A stretch of DNA of 43,541 nt from Alphaproteobacteria bacterium (lineage in GTDB: Bacteria > Pseudomonadota > Alphaproteobacteria > Rhodospirillales > Rhodospirillaceae), in assembly GCA_012103295.1 (NCBI GenBank), contig WLXB01000014.1:1-43541 (forward strand), read 5' to 3'. Numbering within the stretch: position 1 is the first letter of the stretch; the number at the start of each line of letters is the position of its first letter. Shown piece by piece: positions 1-9,755 of this stretch. A model generated the notes under the pieces. It saw nothing but the letters and a program-made list of their open reading frames with translations, did no database searches and was not told the origin of the DNA. The translations under genes were made by a program, and so were the position numbers.

Positions 1-873
1 CTCGTTAACCGTTTTTGGCGCGCGTTGCGGCAAGGCGATCCAGATATTATTTGGCTACAGAGAGAAGTGCTGCCGTTTTTGCCCTTTGGGCTTGAGAGGA
101 TTCTCTTGGCGGGTAAACCGGTTGTCATTGATTTCGATGATGCTCATCACCTGTACTACAAAAACGCTCGGTCCCGTTTGGTCCGCGGTCTATTCGAAGA
201 CAAGGTCGAGTCTCTGATGCGGCATGCTACGACCGTTGTCGTTGGCAACCCGACCCTTGAGGCGTACGCCCGGGGCGCTGGGGCCGAATCCGTCGTTATG
301 ATCCCTAGCGCTGTGGATGTGGCCCGTCTCAAGGCATCTTCGGGCAGGCCTGAAAAATTTACGGTGGGGTGGATTGGCACACCGGTTACAGCCGAACACT
401 CACTACATCTGGTCCGCGAGCCGCTTAAGAAATTCATCGCTGAGACCGGATCGAATTGTATCCTGTTTGGTGCAGGCGAAGCCGTTCCGGATATAGAGGC
501 TGACCGTCTGCCATGGAGCGAGGCAGGTGAGGCTGAGTTTTTTTCACAGGTGTCCGTTGGTATATGTCCCTTGGAGGACACGGCATGGAATCAGGGGAAG
601 AGTGGTTACAAAATCATCCAGTACATGGCCGCCGGAAAGCCAGCGCTCGTCTCACCGATCGGTATAGCCAGCGAATTAACAATTCATGACAAGACGGGTT
701 CCCACTGCCGCACCGAGGATGATTGGTACGCGATGCTCATGCGGCTGTATAACGATGACGCGCTTTGCTCCTCAATGGGTGCGCGGGCGCAAGCTGAGGC
801 CGAAGAAAAGTACGACACCGCCATTGCCGCCGAACAACTCCGACAAGTTTTTGAAACTTGTCTAGGAACATGA
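1..873 (+). CDS. Glycosyltransferase family 4 protein (5' partial)
   Basis: The reading frame is open to the first base of the window, so the true start lies outside; the first possible internal start is a TTG at 25. It probably adds a sugar to a cell-surface glycan at the cytoplasmic face of the membrane. The visible part contains an acceptor-side segment with VIDFDDAHH, a donor-domain start (KFTVGWIGTP) and the GT4-type block KSGYKIIQYMAAGKPALVSP, which in this superfamily contacts the nucleotide sugar. The remaining 290 or so residues cover most of a GT4 enzyme, so only a short N-terminal piece is missing. It is followed after one base by an O-antigen ligase-like gene on the same strand, which supports a role in O-antigen or exopolysaccharide assembly. 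The sugar and linkage cannot be read from sequence. Confidence 0.85.
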   Translation, partial: LVNRFWRALRQGDPDIIWLQREVLPFLPFGLERILLAGKPVVIDFDDAHHLYYKNARSRLVRGLFEDKVESLMRHATTVVVGNPTLEAYARGAGAESVVMIPSAVDVARLKASSGRPEKFTVGWIGTPVTAEHSLHLVREPLKKFIAETGSNCILFGAGEAVPDIEADRLPWSEAGEAEFFSQVSVGICPLEDTAWNQGKSGYKIIQYMAAGKPALVSPIGIASELTIHDKTGSHCRTEDDWYAMLMRLYNDDALCSSMGARAQAEAEEKYDTAIAAEQLRQVFETCLGT

Positions 874-874
874 C

Positions 875-2086
875 GTGAGCCGCACCAGCATCACAGTTCT
901 TAGCGCTTTGTTCTTCATACCGTTGGCTGCGTGGTTCAAGGATGCGGCGGTGGTTGCTCTCGCGTTTGGCGTATTGGCCTGCCTATTTTCTTCCTACGCC
1001 CCACGCCCGAAAGCCTTGCTGTCATTTAGCAAAACACCTTTTGGCTTATTTGCAGTTCTATTTGTTCTGTGGAGTCTTTTGTCGTTGCTGTGGGCGCCAC
1101 AATTTCCTGGCACCGCATGGCTTAAAGCCGTCTTGGCAATTGGGCTGGGGGCGATTTTAGCCACAACCGTGGTTCGAGCACCTCGGGAGTCCCTCTTGGA
1201 TCTCACCAACGCCATAATATTTTCTGCACTCGCGCTGCTGTCTGTATTGTTGATTGAGCGTTTGAGTGGGGGGTTTTTCGTAGGGCTGGCGCGACCGAAT
1301 GAGACAACGGACCAGCTGTTTAATGTGATGAATGGTGGCTTGGTGTTGCTGTGCTGCACGTCATTCTCTGTGGCAGGCTTGTTGCGTTTGAAGACAGAAA
1401 CGTGGCGATATCCCGTATTGTTTCTAACAAGCGTACTCGCAATAACAGCGAGTTATCGCATGGACGCGGTTCCGGTCGCGGTTGGTGCCGGTCTTGTTTC
1501 GTTTATTCTTGTTATGAAGTGGCGAGTCCGCCCCTTTGTTGCGATTGCTCTGTTGATCGGTATAGGGGGCGTGAGCTGGCCAACGCTGGCAAGCCTCGCG
1601 ACGGCGGCGGATTTGCATATCTGGTTTGCTGAGAACGTTCACCCAAATTGGGGCTATCGCATCACCATTTGGGGTCGCGTGAGTGAACTCATCAGTGAGA
1701 ATTTCCTGATAGGTTACGGTTTTGATTCGTCGCGGGTTGTTGGCCATACGGCTGGCCTTATACCCGATGCAATAGGGCGGACGTCCTTTCTTCACCCCCA
1801 CAATGGACTGATGCAAATCTGGCTCGAGCTGGGCCTTATCGGTGTTGTGTTGTTGTTGACCACAGCAGTGTCCGTGCTGCGTTTGACGGTGCAGTGTTCG
1901 CCGCGCCCATTATCTCTGGCGGTTGCAGCCGGAACCATGAGTGCGTCAGCAACGATATGGCTGTTGAGCTTTGGTGTGTGGCAGGGATGGTGGCTTGCTG
2001 TGCTCGGCCTTACCGTGAGTGCTGTTGTTCTCTGCTTCAGGCTAGCTGGCGATGGTGATCAGTCTCAAGCATCGTCCGCGAGTTGA
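875..2086 (+). CDS. O-antigen ligase / polymerase-like membrane protein
   Basis: This 403-residue protein is hydrophobic throughout, with roughly ten membrane segments. Its longest periplasmic loop lies before the motif [17 protein letters not shown] (about residues 308-324). That H-x-H-N...E-x-G pattern is typical of the Wzy_C/WaaL superfamily, which ligates undecaprenyl-linked glycan to lipid A core or polymerises repeat units in the periplasm. WaaL and Wzy are hard to separate by sequence; the single copy beside rhamnose and glycosyltransferase genes fits either. The start is a GTG one base after the stop of the upstream glycosyltransferase, so the two are probably co-transcribed. The last 22 bases overlap the convergent rfbA gene. 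Confidence 0.85.
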   Translation: MSRTSITVLSALFFIPLAAWFKDAAVVALAFGVLACLFSSYAPRPKALLSFSKTPFGLFAVLFVLWSLLSLLWAPQFPGTAWLKAVLAIGLGAILATTVVRAPRESLLDLTNAIIFSALALLSVLLIERLSGGFFVGLARPNETTDQLFNVMNGGLVLLCCTSFSVAGLLRLKTETWRYPVLFLTSVLAITASYRMDAVPVAVGAGLVSFILVMKWRVRPFVAIALLIGIGGVSWPTLASLATAADLHIWFAENVHPNWGYRITIWGRVSELISENFLIGYGFDSSRVVGHTAGLIPDAIGRTSFLHPHNGLMQIWLELGLIGVVLLLTTAVSVLRLTVQCSPRPLSLAVAAGTMSASATIWLLSFGVWQGWWLAVLGLTVSAVVLCFRLAGDGDQSQASSAS

Positions 2087-2934
2087 ATCAAATACTCGCC
2101 ATACCCACTCTTTTTTAGGGCGGTGCCGAGCTCAATAAGAGCATCGGCACTAATCCAACCATTGGCGAAGGCAATTTCCTCCGGCACGCTGATGCGTTGA
2201 CCCTGTTGCCGCTCAATCGTTTGAACGAAGGCGCTCGCCTCCACCAGGCTGTCACACGTTCCGGTGTCGAACCACGCATAACCCCGTCCAAGGCGCTCTA
2301 CCGTAAGCGTCCCTTGTTCAAGGTAACGACTGTTGACGTCTGTGATCTCGAGTTCGCCGCGAGGACTTGGCTTGAGATTGCGCGCAATATCGATGACGTC
2401 ATTGTCGTAGAAATACAATCCCGTCACTGCCCACTTTGATTTCGGGGCCTGTGGCTTTTCCTCGATAGAGGTCGCGCGGCCGTCTGCATCGAACGCGACA
2501 ACGCCGTAACGCTCTGGGTCACGGACTTTAAACCCAAAGACGGATGCGCCCGCTGCAATGCTCGCTGCGTTGCGTAGTTTGTCGGTTAGGCCATGACCGT
2601 AAAAAATGTTGTCACCAAGGACCAGGGCGCAGGTGTCTTGGCCGATAAAGTCTTTTCCGATGATAAAGGCTTGCGCCAATCCGTCGGGGCTGGGCTGCTG
2701 GGCATATTGTAAGTTGATGCCCCACCGACTGCCGTCGCCAAGAAGGTGTTCAAAGCCAGCCGCGTCTTGGGGTGTGGTTATGACAAGGATATCTTGAATG
2801 CCGGCCAGCATGAGGGTGCTGAGCGGGTAATAGATCATCGGCTTGTCGTAGACTGGCAGCATCTGTTTGGACACTGAATGAGTGATTGGGTGCAGCCGTG
2901 TTCCAGACCCGCCGGCGAGGATGATCCCCTTCAT
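2065..2934 (-). CDS. rfbA: Glucose-1-phosphate thymidylyltransferase
   Basis: This enzyme makes dTDP-glucose from glucose 1-phosphate and dTTP, the first step of dTDP-L-rhamnose synthesis in the cytoplasm. The 289 residues match the usual RmlA length. The N-terminus has the nucleotide-binding signature [17 protein letters not shown], and further on come the expected VLGDNIFYG and EEKPQ.PKS blocks. It is the last gene of the leftward rfb cluster. Its ATG overlaps the TGA of rfbD by four bases (ATGA), so translation is probably coupled. Its 3' end overlaps the convergent O-antigen ligase-like gene by 22 bases, leaving no room for a terminator between them. Confidence 0.96.
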   Translation of the reverse strand: MKGIILAGGSGTRLHPITHSVSKQMLPVYDKPMIYYPLSTLMLAGIQDILVITTPQDAAGFEHLLGDGSRWGINLQYAQQPSPDGLAQAFIIGKDFIGQDTCALVLGDNIFYGHGLTDKLRNAASIAAGASVFGFKVRDPERYGVVAFDADGRATSIEEKPQAPKSKWAVTGLYFYDNDVIDIARNLKPSPRGELEITDVNSRYLEQGTLTVERLGRGYAWFDTGTCDSLVEASAFVQTIERQQGQRISVPEEIAFANGWISADALIELGTALKKSGYGEYLIQLADDA

Positions 2935-3848
2935 CGCATTTCCTTTGCTGCGCCCGTGTCTTCAGACAATGTGAACTGAAGCATCTCTGCCAGGGCCTCT
3001 TGCCACGGCCTTAGGGTGATACCGTATGTGCGGGTCAATTTGCCACAGTCTAGTACCGAATTGGCGGGCCGGCGGGCTGGGGTCGGATATTCTGCTGTGG
3101 TGATTCCGTCGACTGTTGGCACACGGCCCGTTGTTGGGCCCGCTAGCTCAAAAATCGTGCGAGCAAAGTCACACCAGGTCGTGCTGCCTTCACCGGTGCA
3201 ATGAAAGGTGCCGTGCCCATTCGCTGGAACATCACCCGACCGCATACGATCTGAGATCTTGAGAATGGTGTCTGCTAGGTCACCAGCAAAACTCGGGCAT
3301 CCATGCTGATCGCCAACAATCCGGAGCGCGTCTTGTTTCTCCCCGAGGCGCAGCATGGTTTTAACAAAATTGTGGCCATGGACTCCGTAAACCCACGCAG
3401 TCCGCAGGATGACGTGCTCGGCATCACTGGCGCGTATGGCGTTTTCTCCAGCCAATTTACTTTCGCCGTATACACCCAAGGGGGCAACCGCATCCTCTTC
3501 GCTGTAGGCGTCCGGTTTAGTGCCATCAAAGACGTAATCCGTCGAAATGTGAATCAGTGGAATGTTAAGTTCGGCGCATGTTGTTGCGAGATTGGCAGGT
3601 CCATCGCGATTGACCGCGAACGCGGCAGCCGGTTCTGTTTCTGCTTTGTCGACCGCAGTATAGGCAGCAGTATTGACCACGACTTTTGGTGACGCCGCTT
3701 CAATTGTGCGTGCGACAGAATCCGCGTCTGTAATATTGAGGTCTGTTCTAGTAAAGGCACGTGCGGTTCGACTTGATGCTGTCGCCCGTCGTTGGAGTTC
3801 CCACCCCAATTGACCGTTGGCGCCGGTAATTAGCACATCCGCCGTCAT
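2931..3848 (-). CDS. rfbD: dTDP-4-dehydrorhamnose reductase
   Basis: This is the final enzyme of dTDP-L-rhamnose synthesis, reducing dTDP-4-dehydrorhamnose with NAD(P)H. It is an extended short-chain dehydrogenase: the dinucleotide-binding motif GANGQLG lies at about residues 8-14, [10 protein letters not shown] follows near residue 100, and the catalytic Tyr-x3-Lys occurs as YGESK. The frame stays open upstream to 3938, but I chose the ATG at 3848 because the protein then begins [12 protein letters not shown] as the family does, giving 305 residues, and because that ATG overlaps the rfbB stop by four bases. The longer form would add a non-homologous stretch that lies inside rfbB. Confidence 0.94.
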   Translation of the reverse strand: MTADVLITGANGQLGWELQRRATASSRTARAFTRTDLNITDADSVARTIEAASPKVVVNTAAYTAVDKAETEPAAAFAVNRDGPANLATTCAELNIPLIHISTDYVFDGTKPDAYSEEDAVAPLGVYGESKLAGENAIRASDAEHVILRTAWVYGVHGHNFVKTMLRLGEKQDALRIVGDQHGCPSFAGDLADTILKISDRMRSGDVPANGHGTFHCTGEGSTTWCDFARTIFELAGPTTGRVPTVDGITTAEYPTPARRPANSVLDCGKLTRTYGITLRPWQEALAEMLQFTLSEDTGAAKEMR

Positions 3849-4909
3849 GTAGATTTTTTCTCCGAAAGGCCTAAGCGCTCGCCAGCATACTGACCGTTGC
3901 GAATGCTCTCCCACCACTGCCGATTGTCCAGGTACCATTGAACGGTTTGACGCAGCCCGGTTTCAAAGGTCTCTTGCGGCTGCCAGCCAAGTTCCTGTGA
4001 AATCTTCGTGGTATCCATTGCGTAGCGGGCGTCATGCCCTGGCCTGTCGGTGACGTAGGTGATGAGGTCCTGAGTCGGTTGATTCGGTTTTACGAGTTCA
4101 TCAAGCAAATCACAAATGCTACGTACCACATCTATGTTCTTGCGTTCGGCCTCGCCACCGATGTTGTAAACCTCACCGAGGCGACCTTTTGTTACCACTA
4201 GCCAAAGCGCGCGAACGTGGTCTTCCACATGGAGCCAGTCTCGAACATTCTCACCCTTGCCGTAGACCGGAAGTGGCTTACGTTCCAAGCCGTTTAAGAT
4301 GACCAGCGGAATAAGTTTCTCTGGAAACTGATGAGGTCCGTAATTGTTCGAGCAGTTTGTCGTCACCACAGGTAATCCATAGGTGTGGTACCAGGCGCGT
4401 ACGAGGTGATCCGATGATGCCTTTGACGCGGAGTATGGTGAGTTTGGGGCGTAAGGTGTGGTTTCCGTGAACAGGCCATCCTGACCCAGCGATCCATATA
4501 CCTCATCGGTTGAAATATGATGGAATCGGAAGGCGTCTTTGCGAGCTGGTGGCAGGTCTGACCAATAGGACCGCGCCGCCTCAAGCATCGCGTAGGTTCC
4601 CATGATGTTGGTTTCCATGAACGCGGCAGGCCCATCTATAGAGCGGTCAACGTGACTCTCAGCCGCAAGATGCATGATTACATCCGGTTGCTCTGCGTCG
4701 AACAGTTCTGTCATACGCTGTTGGTCGCAGATGCTGTCGTGGATGAAAGAATAAGCGGCGTTGTCTGAAACGGACGCAAGAGAGTCTAAGTTGCTGGCGT
4801 AGGTCAGGGCGTCGACATTCACGACCTGGACACCAATATCCTTAATCAGCATACGGATGAGGGCTGACCCAATAAAACCAGCGCCCCCTGTAACAATAAC
4901 TTTCGTCAC
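3845..4909 (-). CDS. rfbB: dTDP-glucose 4,6-dehydratase
   Basis: This enzyme converts dTDP-glucose to dTDP-4-keto-6-deoxyglucose with a tightly bound NAD+. The 354 residues are the normal RmlB length. Visible motifs are [10 protein letters not shown] at the N-terminus (Rossmann fold), [23 protein letters not shown] (active-site Thr-Asp-Glu) and YSASKASSD (catalytic Tyr and Lys). The gene follows rfbC after five bases and overlaps rfbD by four, so it sits in the middle of a translationally coupled dTDP-rhamnose operon. Nothing about the sequence is unusual. Confidence 0.97.
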   Translation of the reverse strand: MTKVIVTGGAGFIGSALIRMLIKDIGVQVVNVDALTYASNLDSLASVSDNAAYSFIHDSICDQQRMTELFDAEQPDVIMHLAAESHVDRSIDGPAAFMETNIMGTYAMLEAARSYWSDLPPARKDAFRFHHISTDEVYGSLGQDGLFTETTPYAPNSPYSASKASSDHLVRAWYHTYGLPVVTTNCSNNYGPHQFPEKLIPLVILNGLERKPLPVYGKGENVRDWLHVEDHVRALWLVVTKGRLGEVYNIGGEAERKNIDVVRSICDLLDELVKPNQPTQDLITYVTDRPGHDARYAMDTTKISQELGWQPQETFETGLRQTVQWYLDNRQWWESIRNGQYAGERLGLSEKKST

Positions 4910-4914
4910 TTAAC

Positions 4915-5484
4915 CTAATCTCCGTACGTGAAGTGTTGTGGAAGCTCAGAGAGCGTCGGCTGAATTTTATCTTTAGCCGATAGAACGGCTTCCTTTTCCG
5001 TGAGCGGCCAGTCGATACCGATATCTGGGTCGTTCCAGAGCACGCCCTTGTCGCAGTCTGCGTTGTAGTAGTTTGAAACCTTGTAGAGCACCTCTGTGTC
5101 GGGCTCTAGCGTAACCAAACCGTGTGCAAAACCGATCGGCACCAAAATCTGATTCCATTCATCAGCAGAAATCTCCGCAGATACGTGCTGGCCGTAAGTT
5201 GGCGAACCTGCACGCAAATCCACGGCGACATCAAGAATGGCCCCCCTTGTAACCCGCACCAGTTTGTCCTGGGCAAATGGAGGGCTCTGGAAATGCAGGC
5301 CGCGCACGGTGCCCTTATCGGCCGAGAGGGAATGGTTGTCCTGAACAAACGTGATGTCGATCCCAACTGCGGCGAAAGACGCCTTAGAATAGGCCTCAGA
5401 GAAAAACCCGCGGTTATCGCCATGCCGCTTTGGCCGGAGAATTTTCACATCGGGAATGGCTAGGCTCTCGCAAACAACGGTCAT
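4915..5484 (-). CDS. rfbC: dTDP-4-dehydrorhamnose 3,5-epimerase
   Basis: This is a cupin-fold epimerase that inverts C3 and C5 of dTDP-4-keto-6-deoxyglucose. Diagnostic segments are HGDNRGFFSE, QDNHSLSADKGTVRGLHFQ (containing the catalytic His of RmlC) and VPIGFAHGLVTLEPDTEVLYK. I placed the start at the ATG at 5484; a GTG at 5493 would add three residues (MCR) and cannot be excluded. The protein is about 190 residues, normal for the family. It is the first of the four rfb genes and follows the GT-C type membrane protein gene by about 35 bases, so all five are likely one operon. Confidence 0.95.
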   Translation of the reverse strand: MTVVCESLAIPDVKILRPKRHGDNRGFFSEAYSKASFAAVGIDITFVQDNHSLSADKGTVRGLHFQSPPFAQDKLVRVTRGAILDVAVDLRAGSPTYGQHVSAEISADEWNQILVPIGFAHGLVTLEPDTEVLYKVSNYYNADCDKGVLWNDPDIGIDWPLTEKEAVLSAKDKIQPTLSELPQHFTYGD

Positions 5485-5519
5485 GCGACACACTCTTACG
5501 GGGGTCAGTGGTGGTGATA

Positions 5520-7166
5520 CTACAACAGGTAGATGGTGAGGCCAGGGTAGTCGATAGTTTCCTGTGATAGCTCTTTGAGTGCAGTCATATAGTCAGAGGC
5601 CCAGTTTTCAAAGCGGGATGTTTCGGTCCCATTGATTGCCCAGTCGAGCACGATGACGACCGGAGGCCTCGTCTGCTGAGTGAGCGTTATAGCGTCTGAT
5701 ATCCAATCGGGATCGAGGATTGGCGTGGAGTCGTCAACGTAAAAATTCCTAAATAGCATTTGCCGTTCTGCCATGAAGGCAAAGCCGGGACAGTAAGGGA
5801 CGCAAACGATGCGGTCTCCCGGCTCTGAATTTTGGAGTATGGCATTGCGCACCATCTCAAGCTGCGCCTTCTCGGCAACGGAGATAGTGACATCGATACC
5901 GTTCCCTACCTGAAATGGCTCCATCCGCCCCGCGGCACCAGCAATTGAGCCTGTCCCGGGTGTTTGCAGTCCAACCCAGACGTAAAACGCTGCATGCGCG
6001 CTGGTTGCGGATAGTCCAGCCACAGCACTCCATTGCAGCCATGGTGCTGCTGCGGACTTACTAGTCCTATAAAGCTGATGAATGATCGCTGCCGCCAATA
6101 TCATGTAGCCAGGCATAAAGTTTGCGACGTGTGACAGGTCAGGGCGATAGAAGAAATAATGTGGAAAAGCTGCCGCCGCAGCAAAGAGCGCAACAAGAGA
6201 GGGCGCAATAATGTCGAGCCGGCCGGCACGCCACCTTTTGGCAAAACGCAAAATGTTCAGGGCGAAAAATCCGCCAATTGCAATGACCGGCAGATAGATC
6301 AAAGTGGCGAGTGACGAGGTGGCGGTGTCTGATGAGGTGATGGCGTCAAGCCCGGGCCTTTGTAGGGACGCACTCCCTGCATCATTGGGCTGGGCAAGCC
6401 CGTCATTCAGCAGGGTGCGTATCCCACTCTGCGCGTAGTCGATCATTGTCGCCGGATAGCCAATGTACTGCTGCATCACCAGCTCCAAATAGCCGCCATT
6501 GGCGGCGCTTAGGAGCAGCGGTATCTGTACAATAAAGAACGCTGCTAAGGCTGTGCCAAATAACTCAAACGTCTTGCGTGGTGTGCCGTGCTTGAGAGAT
6601 GTCATTAACAGAAGAATGGCGAGCGGTATGGCCCATATGTAACCGAAATCTGGGCGAATCTGGAATGATAATGATAGAGCCGCTCCAGCGATTGCTGCAT
6701 CCATTCGCGTAACATTTGAAATCTTGTTGGCGAGGCGCATCTGCGCTGCGGCGTTCAGCACAATACATAGACCGTAAAACGCGGTGGCCGGAAAAGCTGG
6801 AACGATCAATGGCACGGCGGTTATCGCGAAGGCAAACTTGCGACTGCCTGACATTAAATTGATCGTGTAGAAGATCAGGATGTTCGTCGCCGTGATCACG
6901 GCAAAGAAGAAAACCTTTACCAGGGTATAATTCACACCGAAGGAATCAAAGAGGCTCTCTCCAGCCTTAAACCACAAGATGCCATAATTAATGGTCAGCT
7001 CATGTGGGGCCCGACCGAGATAAAGCTCATAGGCGATCTGCGCATAGTTACCGTCGTCGGCGGCTGAGAATCCGACGTTCAGGTAAAGCCCGTAGTAGAG
7101 AGCCGACAGCAATAGAATCGCTGCGCCGTAGAACCAATACTCGATGTCTGACTTGTCTATAGGCAT
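5520..7166 (-). CDS. GT-C fold membrane glycosyltransferase-like protein
   Basis: This is a 548-residue polytopic membrane protein with about ten predicted membrane segments and a hydrophilic C-terminal domain of about 150 residues. The first loop after membrane segment 1 contains AADDGNYAQIAYELY, an Asp-Asp pair where GT39/GT83-type GT-C enzymes carry their catalytic acidic residues. Members of that superfamily transfer sugars from polyprenyl-phosphate donors on the periplasmic side. No closer family is recognisable to me. It lies upstream of rfbC in the same direction with a short gap, so it probably belongs to the rhamnose/O-antigen operon. It could also be a flippase-like or unrelated multi-pass protein, but the acidic loop motif and context favour a glycosyltransferase. 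Confidence 0.7.
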   Translation of the reverse strand: MPIDKSDIEYWFYGAAILLLSALYYGLYLNVGFSAADDGNYAQIAYELYLGRAPHELTINYGILWFKAGESLFDSFGVNYTLVKVFFFAVITATNILIFYTINLMSGSRKFAFAITAVPLIVPAFPATAFYGLCIVLNAAAQMRLANKISNVTRMDAAIAGAALSLSFQIRPDFGYIWAIPLAILLLMTSLKHGTPRKTFELFGTALAAFFIVQIPLLLSAANGGYLELVMQQYIGYPATMIDYAQSGIRTLLNDGLAQPNDAGSASLQRPGLDAITSSDTATSSLATLIYLPVIAIGGFFALNILRFAKRWRAGRLDIIAPSLVALFAAAAAFPHYFFYRPDLSHVANFMPGYMILAAAIIHQLYRTSKSAAAPWLQWSAVAGLSATSAHAAFYVWVGLQTPGTGSIAGAAGRMEPFQVGNGIDVTISVAEKAQLEMVRNAILQNSEPGDRIVCVPYCPGFAFMAERQMLFRNFYVDDSTPILDPDWISDAITLTQQTRPPVVIVLDWAINGTETSRFENWASDYMTALKELSQETIDYPGLTIYLL

Positions 7167-7255
7167 AAGGTGGTGCTGACACCAGTATCTGTGTGATTGG
7201 CAAGGCGGCTAATGTGAGCCGGTATACCTTAAATCACTAAGGCGGCGGAACTCAG

Positions 7256-7280
7256 CATTTTGGGAATTCTTTCCAAAATG
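7256..7280. promoter_or_regulatory. Inverted repeat between divergent polysaccharide genes
   Basis: Perfect 8-base arms, CATTTTGG and CCAAAATG, flank a 9-base spacer. The repeat lies in the 164-base region between the leftward GT-C protein gene and the rightward glycosyltransferase fusion, about 50 bases before the latter's start. It could be a protein-binding operator or an untranslated-leader hairpin. No run of T follows, so it is not an obvious terminator. Confidence 0.35.
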
Positions 7281-7330
7281 GCAGTGGGTGGGGGATTCCT
7301 TGGTTCCGTCCATCGCTGTATAAGAACCTC

Positions 7331-9199
7331 ATGCATATCCTCTTTCTGGACCAGTACTTCCGTCCGCCCGATGGCTCGGGCAATACGCGCTCGTACGAAA
7401 TCGCGCGGCGATGGGTCCAATCGGGGCATGAGGTCACTATTGTTACGTCAGCGGCTGATTTGCCAGACACCTATGGCGTCGGCCAATTCACCTTGGACGG
7501 TATTCAGCTCAGTGTGGCGCGAGCCCCCCGCGATAAACCCGCCGGATTGTTCAGGCGGTTGCTGCGGTCTATTCAATTCACGATGGCGGCGATTTGGCGG
7601 ACACTGCACGTTTCTGATGTCGACGTGGTTTTCGTCACGTCTCTCTCTCGCGCCGCTATGATCCCGGGTGTCATCTCTGGCGTTGCCAAAGCCGCCCCCA
7701 TTGTGATTGCAGTTCCCGACTATCAAGGGCTTGTGCCCGGCGTACGCCGCACGATCAGGCAGTCCATCGCTTGGCGCGCAGCGCGGGCGATGGACCGGAT
7801 CGCGTATCGGACCGCCCAGCGGATCGTCGCCCACGAGCCGGGTGTCAAAGAGGGGCTTGTTGCCGAAGGAATAGATGAAAGCAAAATTGCTGTCGTACCC
7901 GATGGCTGTGATACGGCGTTGTTTCGTGTCCCTGCGGATCATGGCGTTGGTTTATTAGAAACGTATCCGCACCTTAAGGGTGGCCCACTCGTCATTTACA
8001 GTGGTTCTCTGGAGCCGGAGAAAGCGATCGGCTACCTCGTCGATGTAGCCACAGCGACGCTGTCCATCGACCCTGCGATACGCTTTGTCATTTGCGGGGA
8101 TGGACCTGCACGTGATGACGTCAGAACGCGGGCTAAGCACGCCGGTGTATTCGAACAGAATCTGTGGATGCTTCCTGCGCTGCCTCGGCAACGTATGCCC
8201 GAGCTGCTGTCCGTTGCAGATGCCGCGACCTCGTTATTTCCCCCGTTGAGGGACGGGCAACACAAGTCATTTTCAGAGGTGTTTGATGTCTTGGCAGCGG
8301 ACAAGCCACTGATCAGCAATCATGGCGGTTGGCACGCTGATTTGATCGAGAGTCGTGGCGCTGGAATCAAGGTATCGGCTGACGACATGGACAGTGCAGC
8401 ACGGGATATTGCTGACTTTGTAAAAGACAGCGAGGCTCTCCGCCGTGCCTCAGAGCAAGCTGCTGCATTGGCCGATAGCCGCTTCAATCGAGACAAGTTG
8501 ACCAATGAATTGCGTACTGTGGTTGAGGCAGCCGCGGTCGACGACCCCGCGCTGGCCCGTCGCCGTCGTCGGAGTTTGGCTCTCAAGCGTGTTGTTGATG
8601 TTGCGTTGGCATTCACGGCTTTAATCGCGTTGTCTCCAATCATGATTGCCGTTGCCCTGATAATCCTATTCAGAATGGGGCAACCTGTCGTCTTTGCTCA
8701 CAGGAGGCCCGGCCTCGGCGGCCAACCGTTCCGTCTTCTTAAGTTTAGAACGATGGACGACGCCACAGACAGCTCCGGTACCGTGTTGCCTGATGGTGAT
8801 CGCATGACTTCATTGGGGCGGATATTGCGGCGCACATCGCTCGATGAACTACCCGAACTGATCAACGTATTGATCGGTGATATGAGTCTTGTCGGCCCGA
8901 GGCCGCTGATGATGGAATATTTGCCGTACTACGATCAAAACCAGGCGCGTCGTCACACGGTTCGCCCGGGTATAACCGGGTGGGCCCAGATTAACGGACG
9001 TAATGCTTTAACCTGGGAAGAGAAATTCGACCTCGATTGTTGGTACGTGGACAATCGAACTCTCTGGCTTGATCTCAAGATTCTTCTGCGTACCGCTTGG
9101 GTCGTCATAACAGGCAAAGGCGTTGCAGCGCCCGGACACGACAGCATGCCACGCTTTGATGAGATCATGGCGCGGCGGCAAGGGGCCGAAGACATTTGA
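7331..9199 (+). CDS. Fusion of GT4 glycosyltransferase and undecaprenyl-phosphate sugar phosphotransferase
   Basis: The protein is 622 residues long with two complete domains. Residues 1 to about 400 are a GT4 glycosyltransferase, with a Gly-rich N-terminal segment DGSGNTRSYE and the E-x7-E type block KSFSEVFDVLAADKPLI at 312-328. Residues about 418-605 are a bacterial sugar transferase (monotopic phosphoglycosyl transferase). That domain has a re-entrant hydrophobic segment with a Ser-Pro kink at 435-436, RRPGLGGQPFRLLKFRTM, the catalytic Asp505-Glu506 in SLDELPEL, GDMSLVGPRP, and RPGITGWAQINGRNALTWEE. This half would move a sugar phosphate from a nucleotide sugar onto undecaprenyl phosphate. 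The GT half probably adds the second sugar. The fusion implies coupled first and second steps of glycan assembly at the inner membrane. The downstream PAS gene is convergent. Confidence 0.9.
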   Translation: MHILFLDQYFRPPDGSGNTRSYEIARRWVQSGHEVTIVTSAADLPDTYGVGQFTLDGIQLSVARAPRDKPAGLFRRLLRSIQFTMAAIWRTLHVSDVDVVFVTSLSRAAMIPGVISGVAKAAPIVIAVPDYQGLVPGVRRTIRQSIAWRAARAMDRIAYRTAQRIVAHEPGVKEGLVAEGIDESKIAVVPDGCDTALFRVPADHGVGLLETYPHLKGGPLVIYSGSLEPEKAIGYLVDVATATLSIDPAIRFVICGDGPARDDVRTRAKHAGVFEQNLWMLPALPRQRMPELLSVADAATSLFPPLRDGQHKSFSEVFDVLAADKPLISNHGGWHADLIESRGAGIKVSADDMDSAARDIADFVKDSEALRRASEQAAALADSRFNRDKLTNELRTVVEAAAVDDPALARRRRRSLALKRVVDVALAFTALIALSPIMIAVALIILFRMGQPVVFAHRRPGLGGQPFRLLKFRTMDDATDSSGTVLPDGDRMTSLGRILRRTSLDELPELINVLIGDMSLVGPRPLMMEYLPYYDQNQARRHTVRPGITGWAQINGRNALTWEEKFDLDCWYVDNRTLWLDLKILLRTAWVVITGKGVAAPGHDSMPRFDEIMARRQGAEDI

Positions 9200-9203
9200 T
9201 TTT

Positions 9204-9752
9204 CTATTTTTTCTGCCGAACTAGAAAGCGTTCTGGCACTCCAGCACCGAGGTTGATCCATTCTTGATCGACCACGTCTTCCCACCCCCCAACTTTTTCA
9301 TCGTCGGCTGGCTTCTCAAACATATGGCTATAAGAAACAAATCGTAATGGCCTGCCATGTGCCGCAGTGAGCGGAAGGGCAATTGCCTCTGTTGAGACGC
9401 GCTGACCGGTCGATAGTAGAAATTGGTTCGTGGCGCGAAGGCCACAGGGGATATTCACGATCTGTGAACTATTGATTACGAAAACTTTTTTCACTTCCGA
9501 GTCTTGAGTTGTAAGAAAGCATTCGCCCGTACGGTCCTTCTTCCAGCGCTCGACAAGGGCAGTTCCCATCAACCTGATGATGATGTCCGAGTCAGAGAAC
9601 TCCAAGATATAAACGGATGGTGCGTAAACCGGGTGTGCCGCATCCAGAAAAGTTTCAGATGTCGGCGCTAAGCCATTCTTTGGCAGAGACTGCCAGTGCT
9701 CGTAGAACCCGCGACACTCAGGAGCTTGAAAAGACGGGGTGTTCACACTCAT
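9204..9752 (-). CDS. PAS domain protein (PAS_5 type)
   Basis: The protein has 182 residues and a single recognisable domain. The pattern FYEHWQSLPKNGLAPTSETF, then an IYILEF.D segment and an Ile-rich strand ending in GTALVERW, followed by TGECFL, resembles the PAS_5 family that is abundant in Rhodospirillales and relatives. There is no output domain, so it may sense a ligand through protein contacts, or simply be a small stand-alone sensor. It starts three bases after the stop of the MmgE/PrpD gene, so it is the last gene of that leftward operon. It ends four bases from the stop of the convergent fusion glycosyltransferase. Specific function unknown. Confidence 0.65.
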   Translation of the reverse strand: MSVNTPSFQAPECRGFYEHWQSLPKNGLAPTSETFLDAAHPVYAPSVYILEFSDSDIIIRLMGTALVERWKKDRTGECFLTTQDSEVKKVFVINSSQIVNIPCGLRATNQFLLSTGQRVSTEAIALPLTAAHGRPLRFVSYSHMFEKPADDEKVGGWEDVVDQEWINLGAGVPERFLVRQKK

Positions 9753-9755
9753 GTC

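Noticed and set aside
3849-3938. N-terminal extension of rfbD
   Set aside because: It lies inside rfbB, is not homologous to RmlD proteins, and the ATG at 3848 with a four-base overlap fits better.
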